Shown here: positions 12,161-24,600 of the stretch, one piece after another
How positions within the stretch are numbered: the stretch's first letter is position 1
Layout of the letters: each line of letters opens with the position of its first letter
Assembly (NCBI RefSeq): GCF_914767665.1
Contig: NC_059503.1
Location: forward strand, 63,444,352-63,508,351
Source: Harmonia axyridis
Taxonomy: Eukaryota > Arthropoda > Insecta > Coleoptera > Coccinellidae
DNA length: 64,000 nt
Direction: 5' to 3'
The notes under the pieces: model-generated
Told to the model about the DNA's origin: nothing
Databases searched by the model: none
Seen by the model: only the letters and a program-made list of their open reading frames with translations
Position numbers and translations under genes: made by a program

Positions 12161-12291
12161 AAAACTGTCAAAGCAGAGATTTTAGAGGTTAGGTATTTTC
12201 TAGCCGTTCAGAAAACCGTTCTCTGGTCACTTCAGGATCAGTGAGCGCTCATGGATCAGATTTGCAACTGCTCCTTCCGATAAACGCAGCC
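12161..12291. repeat. Dispersed repeat, partner at 33555-33678
   Basis: AAAACTGTCAAAGCAGAG, GAAAACCG(T/C)TCTCTG and GTGAGCGCTCA recur in order at 33555-33678 with moderate divergence. The second copy directly abuts the truncated 5' edge of a retrotransposon fragment. The class is unknown and no coding capacity is seen. Confidence 0.6.
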
Positions 12292-13121
12292 AATGAACAA
12301 CAAAATCATTGAATTTTTGAATGACTCTCACAAACTTATATGAGATAATTTTCGAATTTAAATCAACGCACGTGTCATTTACAGGAACAGCTGTTTTTGC
12401 CGATATCTACTAGCATGTGAAATCGAATTTACGAATCGCAGAACAACGACCATTCATCTGCATAAATCATAGCAGATAAAACGTAACATAAATCGAGTGG
12501 AAAACATAGCGAATATCATCTACTGGGCGTCACGTGTCATCATTGACACGATAGACGATTGACGGATAAATTTTATACATAAACATGAACGGACCCCTTT
12601 TAACAGGTCTGGCTTCAAATTAGACCGGGGAAAAACTCGCGGAAGTGTCGTTTTTCCCTCTATTGTACAGGGTGTTTCCTAATTGATGCAAAAAATTTGA
12701 GGATGAGATACTTCAACGAAAATGAATAGGGGTCTTTCATATAATTTATTTCAATTTCTCATTGAAACGAGGGGAGAATTTCATTTAGAAGAATGAAATT
12801 TTATACTCAAATAACGATAATTACATGTCATTTTTTAATAGTTTTGCAATTCTCATATTTCATCATGAAAAGGTACAGATTCAAAGCCCTGTAACATTTT
12901 GCATGAAAAACTTATCAAAGTAAAGAATTTATTCGAAAAGACAAATGCAATATGCAATCTTATTGAATCTTGAGCTCGATCTTGACTCTTTTTCTACAAT
13001 TGTTGGTTTGATTAAGAATAAGAAAATTGAATTGGAAGACTTTATAATTTGTTGAAAAAATGAGGTAGGATGTTGTCAAAAATAGTCATAATAATATATG
13101 AATATTAATATTGATACTCAC

Positions 13122-13395
13122 CTAAGCAGGTCTACCAAAAGGACGCATGAAATCGACTAGCTCCATGAATTCGCATACTGGGTCATATTGAGAAATAACC
13201 TGATGAATAATAATGAAGTGACAATTGAAGAAACCACGATTCTGATGAAAATCATACACATACACGAATGAATAGAGAGCAGGTACCGGTTTTTCAAAAA
13301 TGTCATCCGTTTTAAAGATATTGATATTGAGTCCTTCAACTTTTTTCTTGATATGGGACATCTTATATGGTGTAGTAAAAATAAATCCATTATTT
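13122..13395 (-). CDS. Candidate minus-strand host exon, product unknown
   Basis: A strong acceptor (TGGTTTTTTATGCAG, ending at 13396) is followed by a 91-codon open frame that ends exactly at a strong donor, GTGAGTATC, whose G is base 13121. The frame enters in phase 1 and reads NNGFIFTTPYKMSHIKKK, later YSFVYVYDFHQNRGFF and MELVDFMRPFGRPA. Its composition is protein-like and aromatic-rich. An in-frame TAG occupies the last three exon bases, so either this is a terminal codon with the donor unused or spliced in an untranslated part, or the phase differs. I do not recognise the family. A mariner remnant begins about 45 bp upstream in the same orientation, so an element-derived origin is possible. 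Confidence 0.35.
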
Positions 13396-13439
13396 CTGCA
13401 TAAAAAACCAGGTTTTAATTACCATAGTTAGAATGATTT

Positions 13440-14060
13440 GATTTAGGTCAAATATGCGTCGTTTTGTTCGATAGCTTGTTGCCATTTCGAAAGTAATATC
13501 ATTATGCCTTTCTCATAGAAACTCTCGTCCCTATTGGCAAAAATTTGATACAGTTGATTTTCACATGCCTCTATTGAAGCGAATGTTTCACCAGCAAAAT
13601 TGTTCCCCAATGGACAGGAACAGATCACTTGATGCCAGTTTCGGACTATAAGGTGGATGCATAAAAACCTCCCAACCAAGCTCCCGGAGCTTCTAGCAGG
13701 TAACTATCAATGTGTGTGGTCTGACGTTATTCTAATGGAACACAATTCCTCTGCTATTGGCCAAAGCTAGCCTTTTTTGGGCATTTCTGTCCTTCAGACG
13801 GTTCAATTGTTGACAGTATAATTTCAAACTTACAGTTGTGGCGTAGGGGAGCATCTCATAGTAGACAATTCCCTGTCAACCCCACCAAACACACATCAAA
13901 ACCTTCCTGGTTGTCAATCCTAGCTTGGCCACTGTGCTTCGTCCACGACCGGTTTCGCTTGACGTTGTCGTAAGTGATCCACTTCTCATTTACCAGTCAC
14001 AAGCCGCTTCAAAAATCTTGCGATTCACAGAGGAAAATTCGGTTCATGAGGTGATTTTTT
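13440..14060 (-). pseudogene. Mariner transposase remnant of a second lineage
   Basis: Read on the minus strand, pieces of a mariner transposase appear in order: RIFLCES, WITYDNVKR, VLMCVWWG, GIVYYEMLP, NVRPHT, MHPPYSPKLASSD, and a C-terminal open part (13443-13679) ending YEKGIMILLSKWQQAIEQN. The frame is broken by stops and frameshifts. Where mariners have HDN before VRPH, this copy has a stop followed by Asn-Asn, so the second catalytic aspartate is lost. The sequence differs clearly from the family at 8.4/41.7/57.9 kb. The N-terminus and terminal repeats were not found. Confidence 0.75.
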
Positions 14061-14997
14061 TGTTAAATGCTGACATGACGGTCGGACTAGACAATGTCCA
14101 TGATTTTAACGATATTTTCGACAATTAGCCTTTGAGTGCGTGGTGCAGCTTTGACAGAACATAAACCAAAATAACGCGAAATATTTAAAACAGCTTTTTT
14201 TTCCAGAAACACTCTGTAATTCGAGAACAAAATATTCACGATCTGATATTTTATCTTATTATTTCTCAAAAAGAGATCGGGGTTCCATTAAGATTTTTTC
14301 TCTGAGTCATAAAGTTCTTGAGTTGCTCTCAGTGATCTTCGAGTTTGGGACACCATGTAGCAATATAAAAATTCAATTTTGCCTTGGCTACCAGCTACGC
14401 TTTCCTTGAAGTCGTAAACTCAAATGCGTTCCTGATAAAATTTCACGTCGTTTGCACACTGCAGCAGTCAATTGGGCTAATCGATATGGCCATTTCACGT
14501 CCGACGTTTCGGGATATCACATACTGGCAAATATTGGCGCTAACCGGCGCAACCAATAACCATTAATTTGGACCATTGAGCCCGAATATTTCTCTCTGTT
14601 TACGCCACTACAAACGTCCGCTTGACCGACATGGATCACGTGATGCTGCCACTAAGGGCAAACTTGTTAGTTTACACTTGCACTTGAATTTTAGAATGTT
14701 AATTAACTCGATCAGATATTATTGGTTCTTTCTGAAAACAAAACATCAAAGGAACAACATATTGATTGAACAAATCGAAAAAAACATTCGTTCCGTAAAT
14801 ATTTAGATTCACCCATTTCTTTGGATTATTTTGAAATGAGAAATTACCCATAATTTATCGAAATTTAGAAAACAATTTGCAATTTCCAAATATTGAAGCG
14901 ATGGTTTATGCAGAATTTCATGAGGATGGAATCTTTGTTTGTTATCTAGGAATTCACTAATGAGCTCTACACCAAGAAAAAAATAATGATTTTCTTA

Positions 14998-15513
14998 GGG
15001 GTTGTCCATTAATCACGTGATCTTTTTTTAGCATTTTTTAAACCCCCCTCCCCCATTGGTGATACGTAGTGAGGTTTAAGACCACCCCCCCTCCCCCTTC
15101 TCAACATCACGTGTATCTTTAGTACCTACAACGAATCTTAAAATTTTCTGAATATTAACTCAATTTAAATACAGGTATAAACTATAATCTTTCTTCTGTA
15201 ATTAGGGACCATAATAAAAATGTCTACACCAGGTTGCAAGTTTTTTTTGATTGCCATAACAATAATAATAAACGAAAAGTGTAATCATAGGAAAAACATG
15301 TATTGTACTAGTACATGAATATATTTAATGTAGTCAAGGTCACTACACGCCGCGCCGTGCCGCTTAATATTTGTTTACAAATCGCGCGTTTGACGAAAAA
15401 ATAAATACACGTGATATCTTACTACACCCCCCCCTCCTCCTTGTGATATTTTCGTGATTTTTATCAAACCCCTCCCCCCCTTTTCAAGCCTCACGTGATT
15501 AATGGACAACCCC
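14998..15513. mobile_element. 516-bp MITE, PIF/Harbinger-like
   Basis: Terminal inverted repeats GGGGTTGTCCATTAATCACG are perfect over at least 23 bp (14998-15020 and 15491-15513). They are followed inwards by C-rich tracts on both sides (CCCCCCTCCCCC near 15045, and CCTCCCCCCC near 15473). The element is flanked by TTA at 14995-14997 and 15514-15516, a three-base duplication of the TWA type used by PIF/Harbinger elements. There is no open frame, so it is non-autonomous. The superfamily call is inference from the TTA and the G-rich start. Confidence 0.75.
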
Positions 15514-16781
15514 TTATCTGATAATCCTATGAACCACGGATTATGATTTTTCATAAAATACTCGATAAAATATCAAATGAAGAGTATTAATGTTTGTGGC
15601 GAAAATATCAGCAGATTATTTCATAAAATCTCCAAAATTATAGATACAATCTGCAACGATTTTGCACGCTTCAATTCATTTTACGCTACTGAAATTTGCA
15701 AAGACGCGGTAATTTGTCAATTCATCGTACGTGATTTGTTGCCGATGAACCGATGTTACGAGTGCGCGTATCTAGAGAAGAAACAGTGATAATTTTCTGG
15801 AAGATTTTCAATAATTTTTGAGACTTCAGAAAATATACGTACGTTGTTTGAGATTTCAGCCAATACTAGCCGAATTTGAGATTTAAAATTCAATTTATCG
15901 GCGTGAATTATAATGGAATTCTTGGTATTCACATCGATATTTGCATTTGAATTATTTTATTATTTATTTATTTAAAAAGTAATACTTAACCAAGAGGAGT
16001 GAATTAATTTTGAAACAGTAGTTTTTTTCAGTCTTCCATCTTGTAGAAACATATTTCAGGTTTGGTATGGTTCTTTTATTTGTCAAATCACTTCAACAAA
16101 ACTCCTTCTCAGGTTTATAGTATGATAAATGTAATCATTTTTTTTAATTTGGTTTGAAATCCGAGAAGGGGTTTAAAATTCAGGTTAATTCTAATATCGT
16201 TTTTCAATTCCCCAAAGCACCTTCCTTGTGATTGGAACATTACAAAGAGAAAACTCACTTGGGATTGAATCATCATGTGCAAGAACATCCATTAAAACTG
16301 GAATAGTACAAACATCGAACCAATCTCGTTCCTGAAATAATTCCTCGTTGAAATAGAGAATATACCTGCTTATGAAATTGTATCTAAAGTTAGTTTCCGG
16401 CGTTATAACATCAACTTTGCTGAATGGGAATTAGAGTATTGTAGTTTTCCTCCGAGAGTAGTATTCTAAAGGCTGAAAATAATTTGCTGAAAAGGTCTCA
16501 TTTTGTTCATCGCGAAAACTCAGGTAATCGGTGATTTAAGTTGAGTTTTTCCATTTTAATTTTGTAGAGTGAAAGAGGTCGCTTTTGTGAATTTTGGTTT
16601 TATTGAATTTGTGAAAACCTGGGGAGGAGTTTTGTTGTCAAATAAGCCAAACCACCCCAAGAAATTTGTCTTAGAGTCTTATCTTGACACTTTTTGCCAA
16701 GTGGACAATTGTAACGTTGAAATCTAGTACCAACTTGGTGGTAAAATAATAGTATAAACACATAAATATTTACTCCACATA

Positions 16782-17354
16782 CTAAATTGGAGGTACAAGG
16801 AAAATGATTTTGAGTTCCATAAAAATGGGTCCACAAACGCTTTCTTTTCGAGATACAGGGTGTTCATTTTAGTCCTACTTTTTGTTGATTTTCCCAGTTT
16901 ATCTAATCTTTATTAATCTTCGATACATATTGGGTAAATAAGTACCAAAACTTATAATTAATTTATTCATCACAGCTCACTAACTGCTAGCAGATGTGGC
17001 AAAACTACAAGAAACCAAAAAGTGAAATAATGGATCAAAGTTTTTTTTTTAAACATTGTTGTAAACTACCAGTGGTTCACCAAAAAAAATTCTGGAGCAA
17101 ACAACCGGGCACTGTTTAAAAAAAAATAGCATCCCGATGATTTGCATTCAAAATTAGCAAAACTTTAAAATAGAATATCTATACCAAATTCGATTCGAAT
17201 ATCTTGTGGAGGGAAAGAAAAAAATCTTTTGAAAATTAAAACTTCAACTCCTTGTATCTAGAAAACAAAGTGTTTGCGGGTCAATGTTCATACAACTTTT
17301 TATATTTAAAGGATCCGAGTAATCTATCGTTTTCGTTTGTACCTCCAATTTAGG
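16782..17354. mobile_element. Inverted-repeat element (family C, copy 1)
   Basis: The ends are CTAAATTGGAGGTAC on the left and its complement, TACCTCCAATTTAG, on the right. The arms continue inwards for roughly 100 bp with divergence: CCACAAACGCTTTCTTTTCG on the left mirrors a CCGCAAACACTTTGTTTTC-like complement on the right. An embedded CAGGGTGTT occurs in the left arm. There is no coding capacity. A related copy lies at about 55074-55590. Confidence 0.6.
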
Positions 17355-17479
17355 AACATCCTGTATATTTGCGATTTAAATTGATATTGCATATAGAACA
17401 TTGAAAGTGGAATTGGAAATAAAAAAGTAATGATCAACAAGAATTCATAAAAATTTCAAACAGAATTATTTGTTACTCA

Positions 17480-18190
17480 TAAATGGATCCTTCAAAAGCA
17501 ACATGCCTCGATATTCTTAAAGACCAGATCTTCCCGACTTTTTATTCGAAAGAAAACCGAGGCCTTTTTCAAAAACATCTGCATTCAAATAACACATTCT
17601 ACCCTACAGTTTCAACCCGAACAGATGAAAGAACTCCTTCCAGTCGAAAGAAGCGGCCCACGAATCCATCCCTTCGGGGCACCAAGGAATGCAACAAATC
17701 GAATCGAAATTCGTCCGCCCGCCATTCAGAAACCTCGCGAAGCGAATAATCGAGACTCGTCGAAAGCTATTACATTAGACTTCGTCTTGACGGCCTGCGT
17801 GATCAGAATATGCCCTCTCTCTGGCCCCCTTAGAGGTCGCGGTCGCAGATATATGGCGTCGGCTCCAGGAAGCCAGAGCTCCGATTCGGATCTGGAACAG
17901 TTGCAGCGGAATTGTAATGGTCGGGAATAACGATTCAGCCGTTCCTGCAATCTGTTCTTGAAGCAGAGGGGGTTAATAAATTAAATTCGCGTTGTACCAC
18001 ACATCCGGACAGATCTGCGAGCTGCTACAGACGTGATCTTCGCCCTTAATTGTTATTGTGGTTCCCCTTGCATTGTCGTTGGTTTTATGACGATTCCGCG
18101 GCCTCGAGATCCCGCAGGATAGATCCTCCAGTTTGCAACCGTGTCTGTCGGAGTTAATACGTTCTGGGCGAACTTTTATGTGTAGCGATA
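17480..18190. other. CpG-rich low-copy segment
   Basis: This is the longest GC- and CpG-rich stretch in the window, with runs such as GGTCGCGGTCGC and CCGCGGCCTCGAGATCCC. Several overlapping frames are open on both strands (for example 17483-17749, 17625-17930 and minus 17726-17950), which reflects low stop-codon frequency rather than a clear gene. It contains ATTGTTATTGTGGTT, resembling HMG- and Runt-type binding sites. It could be a promoter, an enhancer or an untranslated exon of a host gene; nothing here decides which. Confidence 0.35.
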
Positions 18191-20180
18191 TCTTCCTGGT
18201 TTCGTGCTGAAACTGATTGTTCTCAGACTGTTGGCATTTTCATTCGTTCCTCTAACATCTAGTTGTCTTATAATAGCGGAATGTTCAATCAGATTGAATC
18301 GGCACTAAATCTTACAAAAGGTGTAAACTACAGTTACACTTATGCAGTCCAGGTCTGGCTCCACTTTCTCGGCTAGATACTGATTTGAGGCCCCCGTTCA
18401 GGAAATAGGGCGAAAACTATTGAATCCTCTTAAGGCAGTAAACGCGGTTTTGAATAATTTTACATTTCTTTTAATGTGGTTTGAATGAATTTTAGAAGGT
18501 TTTTCCTCCAGCAGAAAATTTAGATTTATTTTCATTGTATGTCTATTTGAGAGAACAAGATTAATTATGTAGTACCTACACCTTGATAGTGGTTATAACT
18601 AATATAGAAAGTTCAATAAGAGACCAAATACGAAAATGACAATGAAAAACATAGAGAAAAATAATGTGTTACAATTATAAACAGAACTTTAATTAAAACC
18701 CTATATATTGATACTAAAAAGTGAAATGGGGGCTAATATAATGATCAAATAAGAGAATAAATGAATCATAATTATGTATATAAAGTAGGCCAAAATGAAT
18801 ACTGAAGTTAACAATATAAATACAACAAAAATTCTGAAAGAAGATGATAATTCAGAGCACAAGGTTTTAAGATTCTTAGAGAGATCTGATTATTTTGGTG
18901 AAATGTTAATATTTATTAGTAAATTCATTTATTGCTAGTATATTATATTCTTTATTGTTGAACCTGTGCGAGTTTTTTCTTACATACATTTCATATATAG
19001 GGTGTCCCGGGAGTAACTGTACGCTTACCAGAGATTCAATATCTAATTCTCGGGAAGGAAACAAAATAATTAGGATAGATATGCGTAATTTAGATGAATA
19101 CCATTAAATCTACGAACAAATATTCAAACAATCGAAAAAAAAAGGATGGTAAGAAAAAAGGAGTATATACCTTCTGACGATTGAAAAATTGTCAAGAAAA
19201 TACTAACACACTGATGGTGAATTGAATAAATTGGATTGAATAAAAATATATAAATGAACTAATATTCAATGAATATATAATATAATTATTCACCAGAAAA
19301 AACGCATTAACTTTTTGTCACCTCTTTCGATTAAAAATCTAATTAACTCAAAAGTGAAAAGAAAATGAGGAAAATGAACGACTCCCTCTTCGGAAAATCG
19401 CGGTCTGTGATTCGCCGATATCAGAATTGGAACTCGGAATCAGTAGCGTCACGTCGGTTCTAACTTAGGGTGATCAAAAAAATAACAGTTGACCGTTACA
19501 AAAACTTGAAAATTTTAAACTTTATATGCGCATAATTTGAAGTCGTCAGTTGATAGAGTGATCTGTTCGGGGATAGACCGCCTGAAAAAATCCGACTTTC
19601 GAGAAGTACCAAATATTGGAATAACTTTCGAAATCAATATCTACAAACATCACAACATCATTCAATACAAAATTCAACCGCCATTCAATGACGCCACGAT
19701 CATCGAATCAAATCCAACCCCCTAATAAAGGCCTCGGGTACGTGAGCCCCCCCGCTAACCACTAATTACGAGCATCAATAAGGTCCTCGTGTATCATACG
19801 CTAGGTGCCGCTGACATCCATTGAACATTACATATTCATTATGCCATGTAGACGGCAGACTTAGCTATTGTGCTGACGGAATATCTGTATATAGGATAAC
19901 GTGGTGTGGCGGAATTATAAGAGGAATTGATTTGGTTCGACGACTACATAACAGTCGATTTGTGGCTGAAATTGATGAATTCGGGGGACTGCTCGATGTA
20001 TAGAGTGATTAGGACTCTTGAAATCGGTATTCCGGAAATCCTGTGAGCATATTGGATGCTGGTAAACGAGGTTGGTTTATAACGAGCCATTTAAAAAAAA
20101 AATGGAGGTAAACACTGACGTGAAATGAGGAGCTTTAGAGCGCTTAATCATTCGGTCACCAATTGCGTATACAATAAATT
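18191..20180. other. Gene-free region with scattered repeat ends
   Basis: A CAGGGTG-type end (TATATAGGGTGTCCCGGGAG) lies at about 18997-19016. The stretch 19380-20000 is GC-richer and low-copy, with AACCACTAATTACGAG, a Runt/homeodomain-like combination, near 19758. No coding homology is seen. It may be regulatory DNA. Confidence 0.3.
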
Positions 20181-20322
20181 GGAATACAGGGTGATTCACC
20201 GCGATGGCGGTGAATATGGGTGAATATGGGAGTTTAAGGCAATAATCTTCCCCTCTAAAATATACTCCTCAACTTGCGGTTTCGGCGGAACGACACTACT
20301 ACCTACTTTCTTATTTCAATAG

Positions 20323-20398
20323 GGTTTTTTTGGACGAATAGACAAAATTCCAGGACGAGCGTAAGCGAGTCCTGGAAGTCTGTGAGTCCAAAAAAACC
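20323..20398. repeat. Nested perfect hairpin
   Basis: GGTTTTTTTGGAC at 20323-20335 pairs with GTCCAAAAAAACC at 20386-20398. Inside it, CCAGGAC at 20350-20356 pairs with GTCCTGG at 20369-20375 around GAGCGTAAGCGA. It is probably the terminus or body of a fold-back element. The DNA beside it (20186-20230) starts with a CAGGGTG-type end. Confidence 0.7.
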
Positions 20399-20578
20399 AT
20401 TTTCGGGAGTGTTGCGTACAATATTTTTTCGGCAATCTGCATGTAAAATAACACTTTCGCTGCTGCTTTCCATATTTTATTGCGATTGCGATCAAAAAAC
20501 ATGCAAATTTTTGACAACTAATTTCATATGAACTGTCAGCCGTTACCTCGGTTGCTATGGATTCTATGATTCTTTTCT

Positions 20579-20616
20579 GGCCTAGTCCCGGAAGTACGTA
20601 CTTTCCGGACTAGGCC
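20579..20616. repeat. 38-bp near-perfect palindrome
   Basis: A palindrome centred on GTACGTAC, with outer arms GGCCTAGTC and GACTAGGCC. Only the pair of bases around CCCGG/CCGGA breaks the symmetry. GC-rich in an AT-rich setting, it probably belongs to the same fold-back element as the nested hairpin 200 bp upstream. Confidence 0.7.
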
Positions 20617-21277
20617 GGGAAATGCTACTTTTTCAGAGAAAAAGCGTCCGGGGGTTGCCGAAAAAAATGTATTTCCTCGACTCTTGAAATTTTCAATTCA
20701 TAGAGTTTGTTGAAATAACTCCCCCCTCTTTTTATACGTAGAATTGACTGAAATACAGTAGAATATATAGTTTATAATTTGAAAATCTTGAGTTTTTATG
20801 AATTTGAGTATTCCAAGTAGATGATTTTCTCAGAAACACCTTGTACATTTCTGGTTCCAACCGCAAACGGTGTTATAATGCAACATGTTGGCAGAATCGA
20901 AAATGGTTTTTACGAAAAAAGCTTTTGATGCAAAAATATTCAAAAGAATTAGAGTCCGTCGCAAAAATTTTTTCCATAGAAATCTCATTAACTTACGAAT
21001 CGTTGAGTTACCCAGGTTATGGTTATTCCTGAAATTTTCATAAAAAAAGCCCACTGATGATGAATAATATAGGGTGTTTTGAAACAAGAAAGTAGAAGTC
21101 TGTTTCCGCTACGACCAGAAGTTGTAGAGGTCTCAATATATTTCAGGGTTGGATATTGATTAATATGCATTTTCAATTATACCTTCAATTATACGAATAG
21201 GCCAGCAATTAGGTCGAAGGTTTTTAATATACTTCCACTAGCTCTTATTTCATGAGATGTACAACTATTCTGCATAC

Positions 21278-21292
21278 ATGAAGATATATACC
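21278..21292 (-). other. Weak candidate recursive-splice site
   Basis: On the minus strand TTTTTTTGTTTCAG is followed directly by GTATATATC, with the junction at 21292/21291. The polypyrimidine tract is strong but the regenerated donor is weak. The only nearby downstream donor-like sequence is GTATGC about 14 nt away. Confidence 0.18.
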
Positions 21293-21699
21293 TGAAACAA
21301 AAAAATGCGAATTAGAACAAAATTCATTCATATTGTTATTACAAAATATTTCGTATTCATATCTAAGGAGCTTTCGGAACTACTGACAATTTGTAATTAG
21401 TAATAATTTATGAATGTTGTTTCCATGTTACGAAAATTTATTCAACTAAATGCCATCTGAAAGTGTTATAATATATAACACACTACGTCAGTTTTTGTAC
21501 TTTCATCTATCACTAATGAGAAAATTTGAAAAATTGATTTTTGTATTTTCGTGGGTGGTGTTTACTTTGTATAGTATATCCAAAGTCACTTGGAGGAAGA
21601 TGAATATTTCGATTATACAAGGTTTGCCCAAGTTTCCAAAAATTCCTTTGGGTCCAGTGAATTTATCGCCTAACAATACTTTCAAATAAACCCCGGTAT

Positions 21700-24600
21700 T
21701 TAGCAGATCGCGGTATCCACTTCAAAGGGACATCTATGGCCAAGCGTTTTTATGGACTAGTTTAAGTGACTTTGGATATAATATACTCGATTATATGGAA
21801 AATGGATCATTCTATGAAAACATATTGGTTCATCAGAACATGAGTTGTATAATCATTGAAATCTTAAATCTGAGATTCTATACCTATATTTAGTCACTAG
21901 TTACATAGATAATATAGTTACCTAGATTTAAGGGATATTAGTTTGTTGAGATTAAAATGAATATCTAGGATTTTATTGGGAACAATTATCCCCTTTCTTG
22001 TTAAATTACATCGATTAATTTGAAATATCTATATGTATCCACCTCTGTGATGTTAACACCGTAGAATGCATCTCGAACACCCTGCGGCTTCACCATTTTG
22101 CTGTGCATCCGGAAGGAAATGCCTCGATCCTGGCCAGCGTTCGTTTATTCATGCGCTACTTATACCCTTAGAGACCACATAACTGTATTTAGGTAAATAT
22201 ATGTTCATCAAAGTTGCAATTGACGCATTAATGAACAACCGCTTTGAGCGCTTATTCCTACAAGCTTATACGACAATGCTTTCCTAATTATTTTTTCGAT
22301 AATCTGCCCGAGCTTTCTATGATTCTGATGGCGCGTGCTCGAAAAATTTGCTATGATATAGATTGACATAGTTCAGTAAAAAAAGATATGTGTTGTCATT
22401 CAATAGACTTTTTGGCAGGGTAAAATATTGCCCTATTTATTGAAAATTGTCGCTTAGACTTTTCAGATCAATATTCATTAGTTCGACTAGAAAACATTCA
22501 GAGAATATGTGGAAAATATATTTGGAAATTCAAATAATGCATATCTATCATCGCGTGATACTAAACGACTGGATTCGATTAACTTACTACAATGACGTCA
22601 ATTTGTGTCATTTGATATTTCAGTTAGTTTTCTGTTGCGAATTTGGGCCTTTTGAACAGAGCATTTGAAACAATATTTAATTATAACCTCGAATATATTG
22701 TTATGGTGAGAATGTAGCCAATGTAGGTAATAATTCAGTTATTTTTTATTATGTATATAATAACACGTTCATTATCCACATAATGAGGGCCTTTGTATAT
22801 GATATTTTTTTGTAAATGTGACCCGTTGCGTGAAATTCGAATTTTACCGCTTTGATTGATTTTTGTTCGAAAATGTTTATACGAAATAAAATATACATTT
22901 TTTATGTACTGAACATTTCTGAACGATTCGAGGATATTTGGAAAATCTGTAAAATGGCACGAAGAACTACTGAAACTCAATGATTTCAATTCATAATTAG
23001 ATCCAATCTTGCATAACGCAATTGAAACTTCAAGTAAACCGAACAGTCGCTTCTGGAACAACTTCATGCGAACCTTACCAACCCCATTGATTTAGAATTT
23101 CGGCAGATTCTACTCCTATTCATCCCCCATCTCATCTCCAATCCACCCCCAACCAGCGTCTACGAATACACGCGAATAATCTATTGTTAGAATTTGGCAC
23201 AAAAGGGCTTTTTACCGTCTGAAAAATCTAATTACGGCTAAGGTGTTGAGTGCCATGCATATCGGATAAGAACAGAATCGTTTACTGGATGGCAAAGCGG
23301 CATCATTAAATATTTACTTTGCACTTTGGGACTCATATGAGAGAACAAGAGGCGATATACTCTGTGAGTTTCTTGATACGCGGGAAAGTTTGGAAGAATA
23401 ATTCAAGGAAGTTTTATGCTGTCAGCTTTCTTCTTGAATTTGAAAAGTTTTTGACTGTATACTTAATGATATTGCACTTTTTTCAAGGCGAGGGGAAACC
23501 ACATTAATGAACCCCCTGAAGATTTTCCCTGAACAGATCACTCACATATTTTATCACGATGTTTATGATTTTCGAATATTGAAAACGGAAAGACTAGAAG
23601 AGACCAGACAGCAGCCTAATGAAAAAATTATGACCGGTTAATTTTTCTGAATTTTTTTTGTATTTTCTGAACAAGAAATTCTCCAACTTAGTAATATTAC
23701 TTTTTTTTCGAGAAACAGTCGATGTTGCAAAATGGTATTTCTTCAAAGGTTCAAAGTGACATTTCTCGTAGGAAAATTATTTATCTTGGCACTTCTTCGG
23801 TAATTCCCGCAAATAACCGAAAAAATTCATTGATGATATTCATGTGTTCACAAAACTTGAGTGGAATCTCATTGATAAAATCATAGATATCGAGATTTTA
23901 TTTTTTTTATCTCAATAATACGATCCTTACAAAATTTGAAAATTACTTTTATTATTCAAGACCATTTTTTCTTCAATTCTGAAATTCGAAAATAGATATT
24001 TGGGAAGAAGTCACTTAGTAGTATAACAAGCTAAAAAAGCCAATTTCGAATGTAGGTTTCTCTTATTTTTGTTGAAAACCTTATTTGAACGAGAGTGATT
24101 GGATAAAGCTCTACATGAAAATGTCAATGATATCTGCAATGTAATTTCTCCGAATGATTTCAAATACCTTCTTTGTTCGAAATGAAAATAAAGAAAATGG
24201 GAATAACTCAATAGAACTCGGGACAGTTTTCGAGATTGGATCTGAGGAAAAATATCCGCTTCATCTTATACACAAGATGTCTTATTTAATACTCAGAAAT
24301 TGGTACATACAATTTATCAATACCTAATCCTCAAGAGTGGTTCTCCTTTCCATGCTAACAAGAGCCCTTCAATTAATAACATAGAACGTCACTCCTGTGT
24401 TGGAGATTCTAATTAAAAACTTTGTCAAACTTCCCAGGTCTCTCATGGTTTTCAATTATTAAAATCCTATTAGGATATCGGGAGTTTGAAAAAATAATTA
24501 GGGAAAGAATGGATTTTCTTTCCCCAGCTAGCAGTAGCGTCCAGATAATAAGAAATGTTCTGGAGATGGAAAAGGATTATTTTAATGCAACTTTCCTGGA

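Noticed and set aside
13681..13710. AG|GTAACT splice-like sequence
   Set aside because: It lies inside mariner coding sequence, where the same bases are explained by the transposase codons.
14470..14590. Open frame 14384-14566 as a host gene
   Set aside because: It is 60 codons with no domain, and contains a short inverted pair (ATTGGCGC ... GCGCAACCAAT) that suggests decayed repeat DNA.
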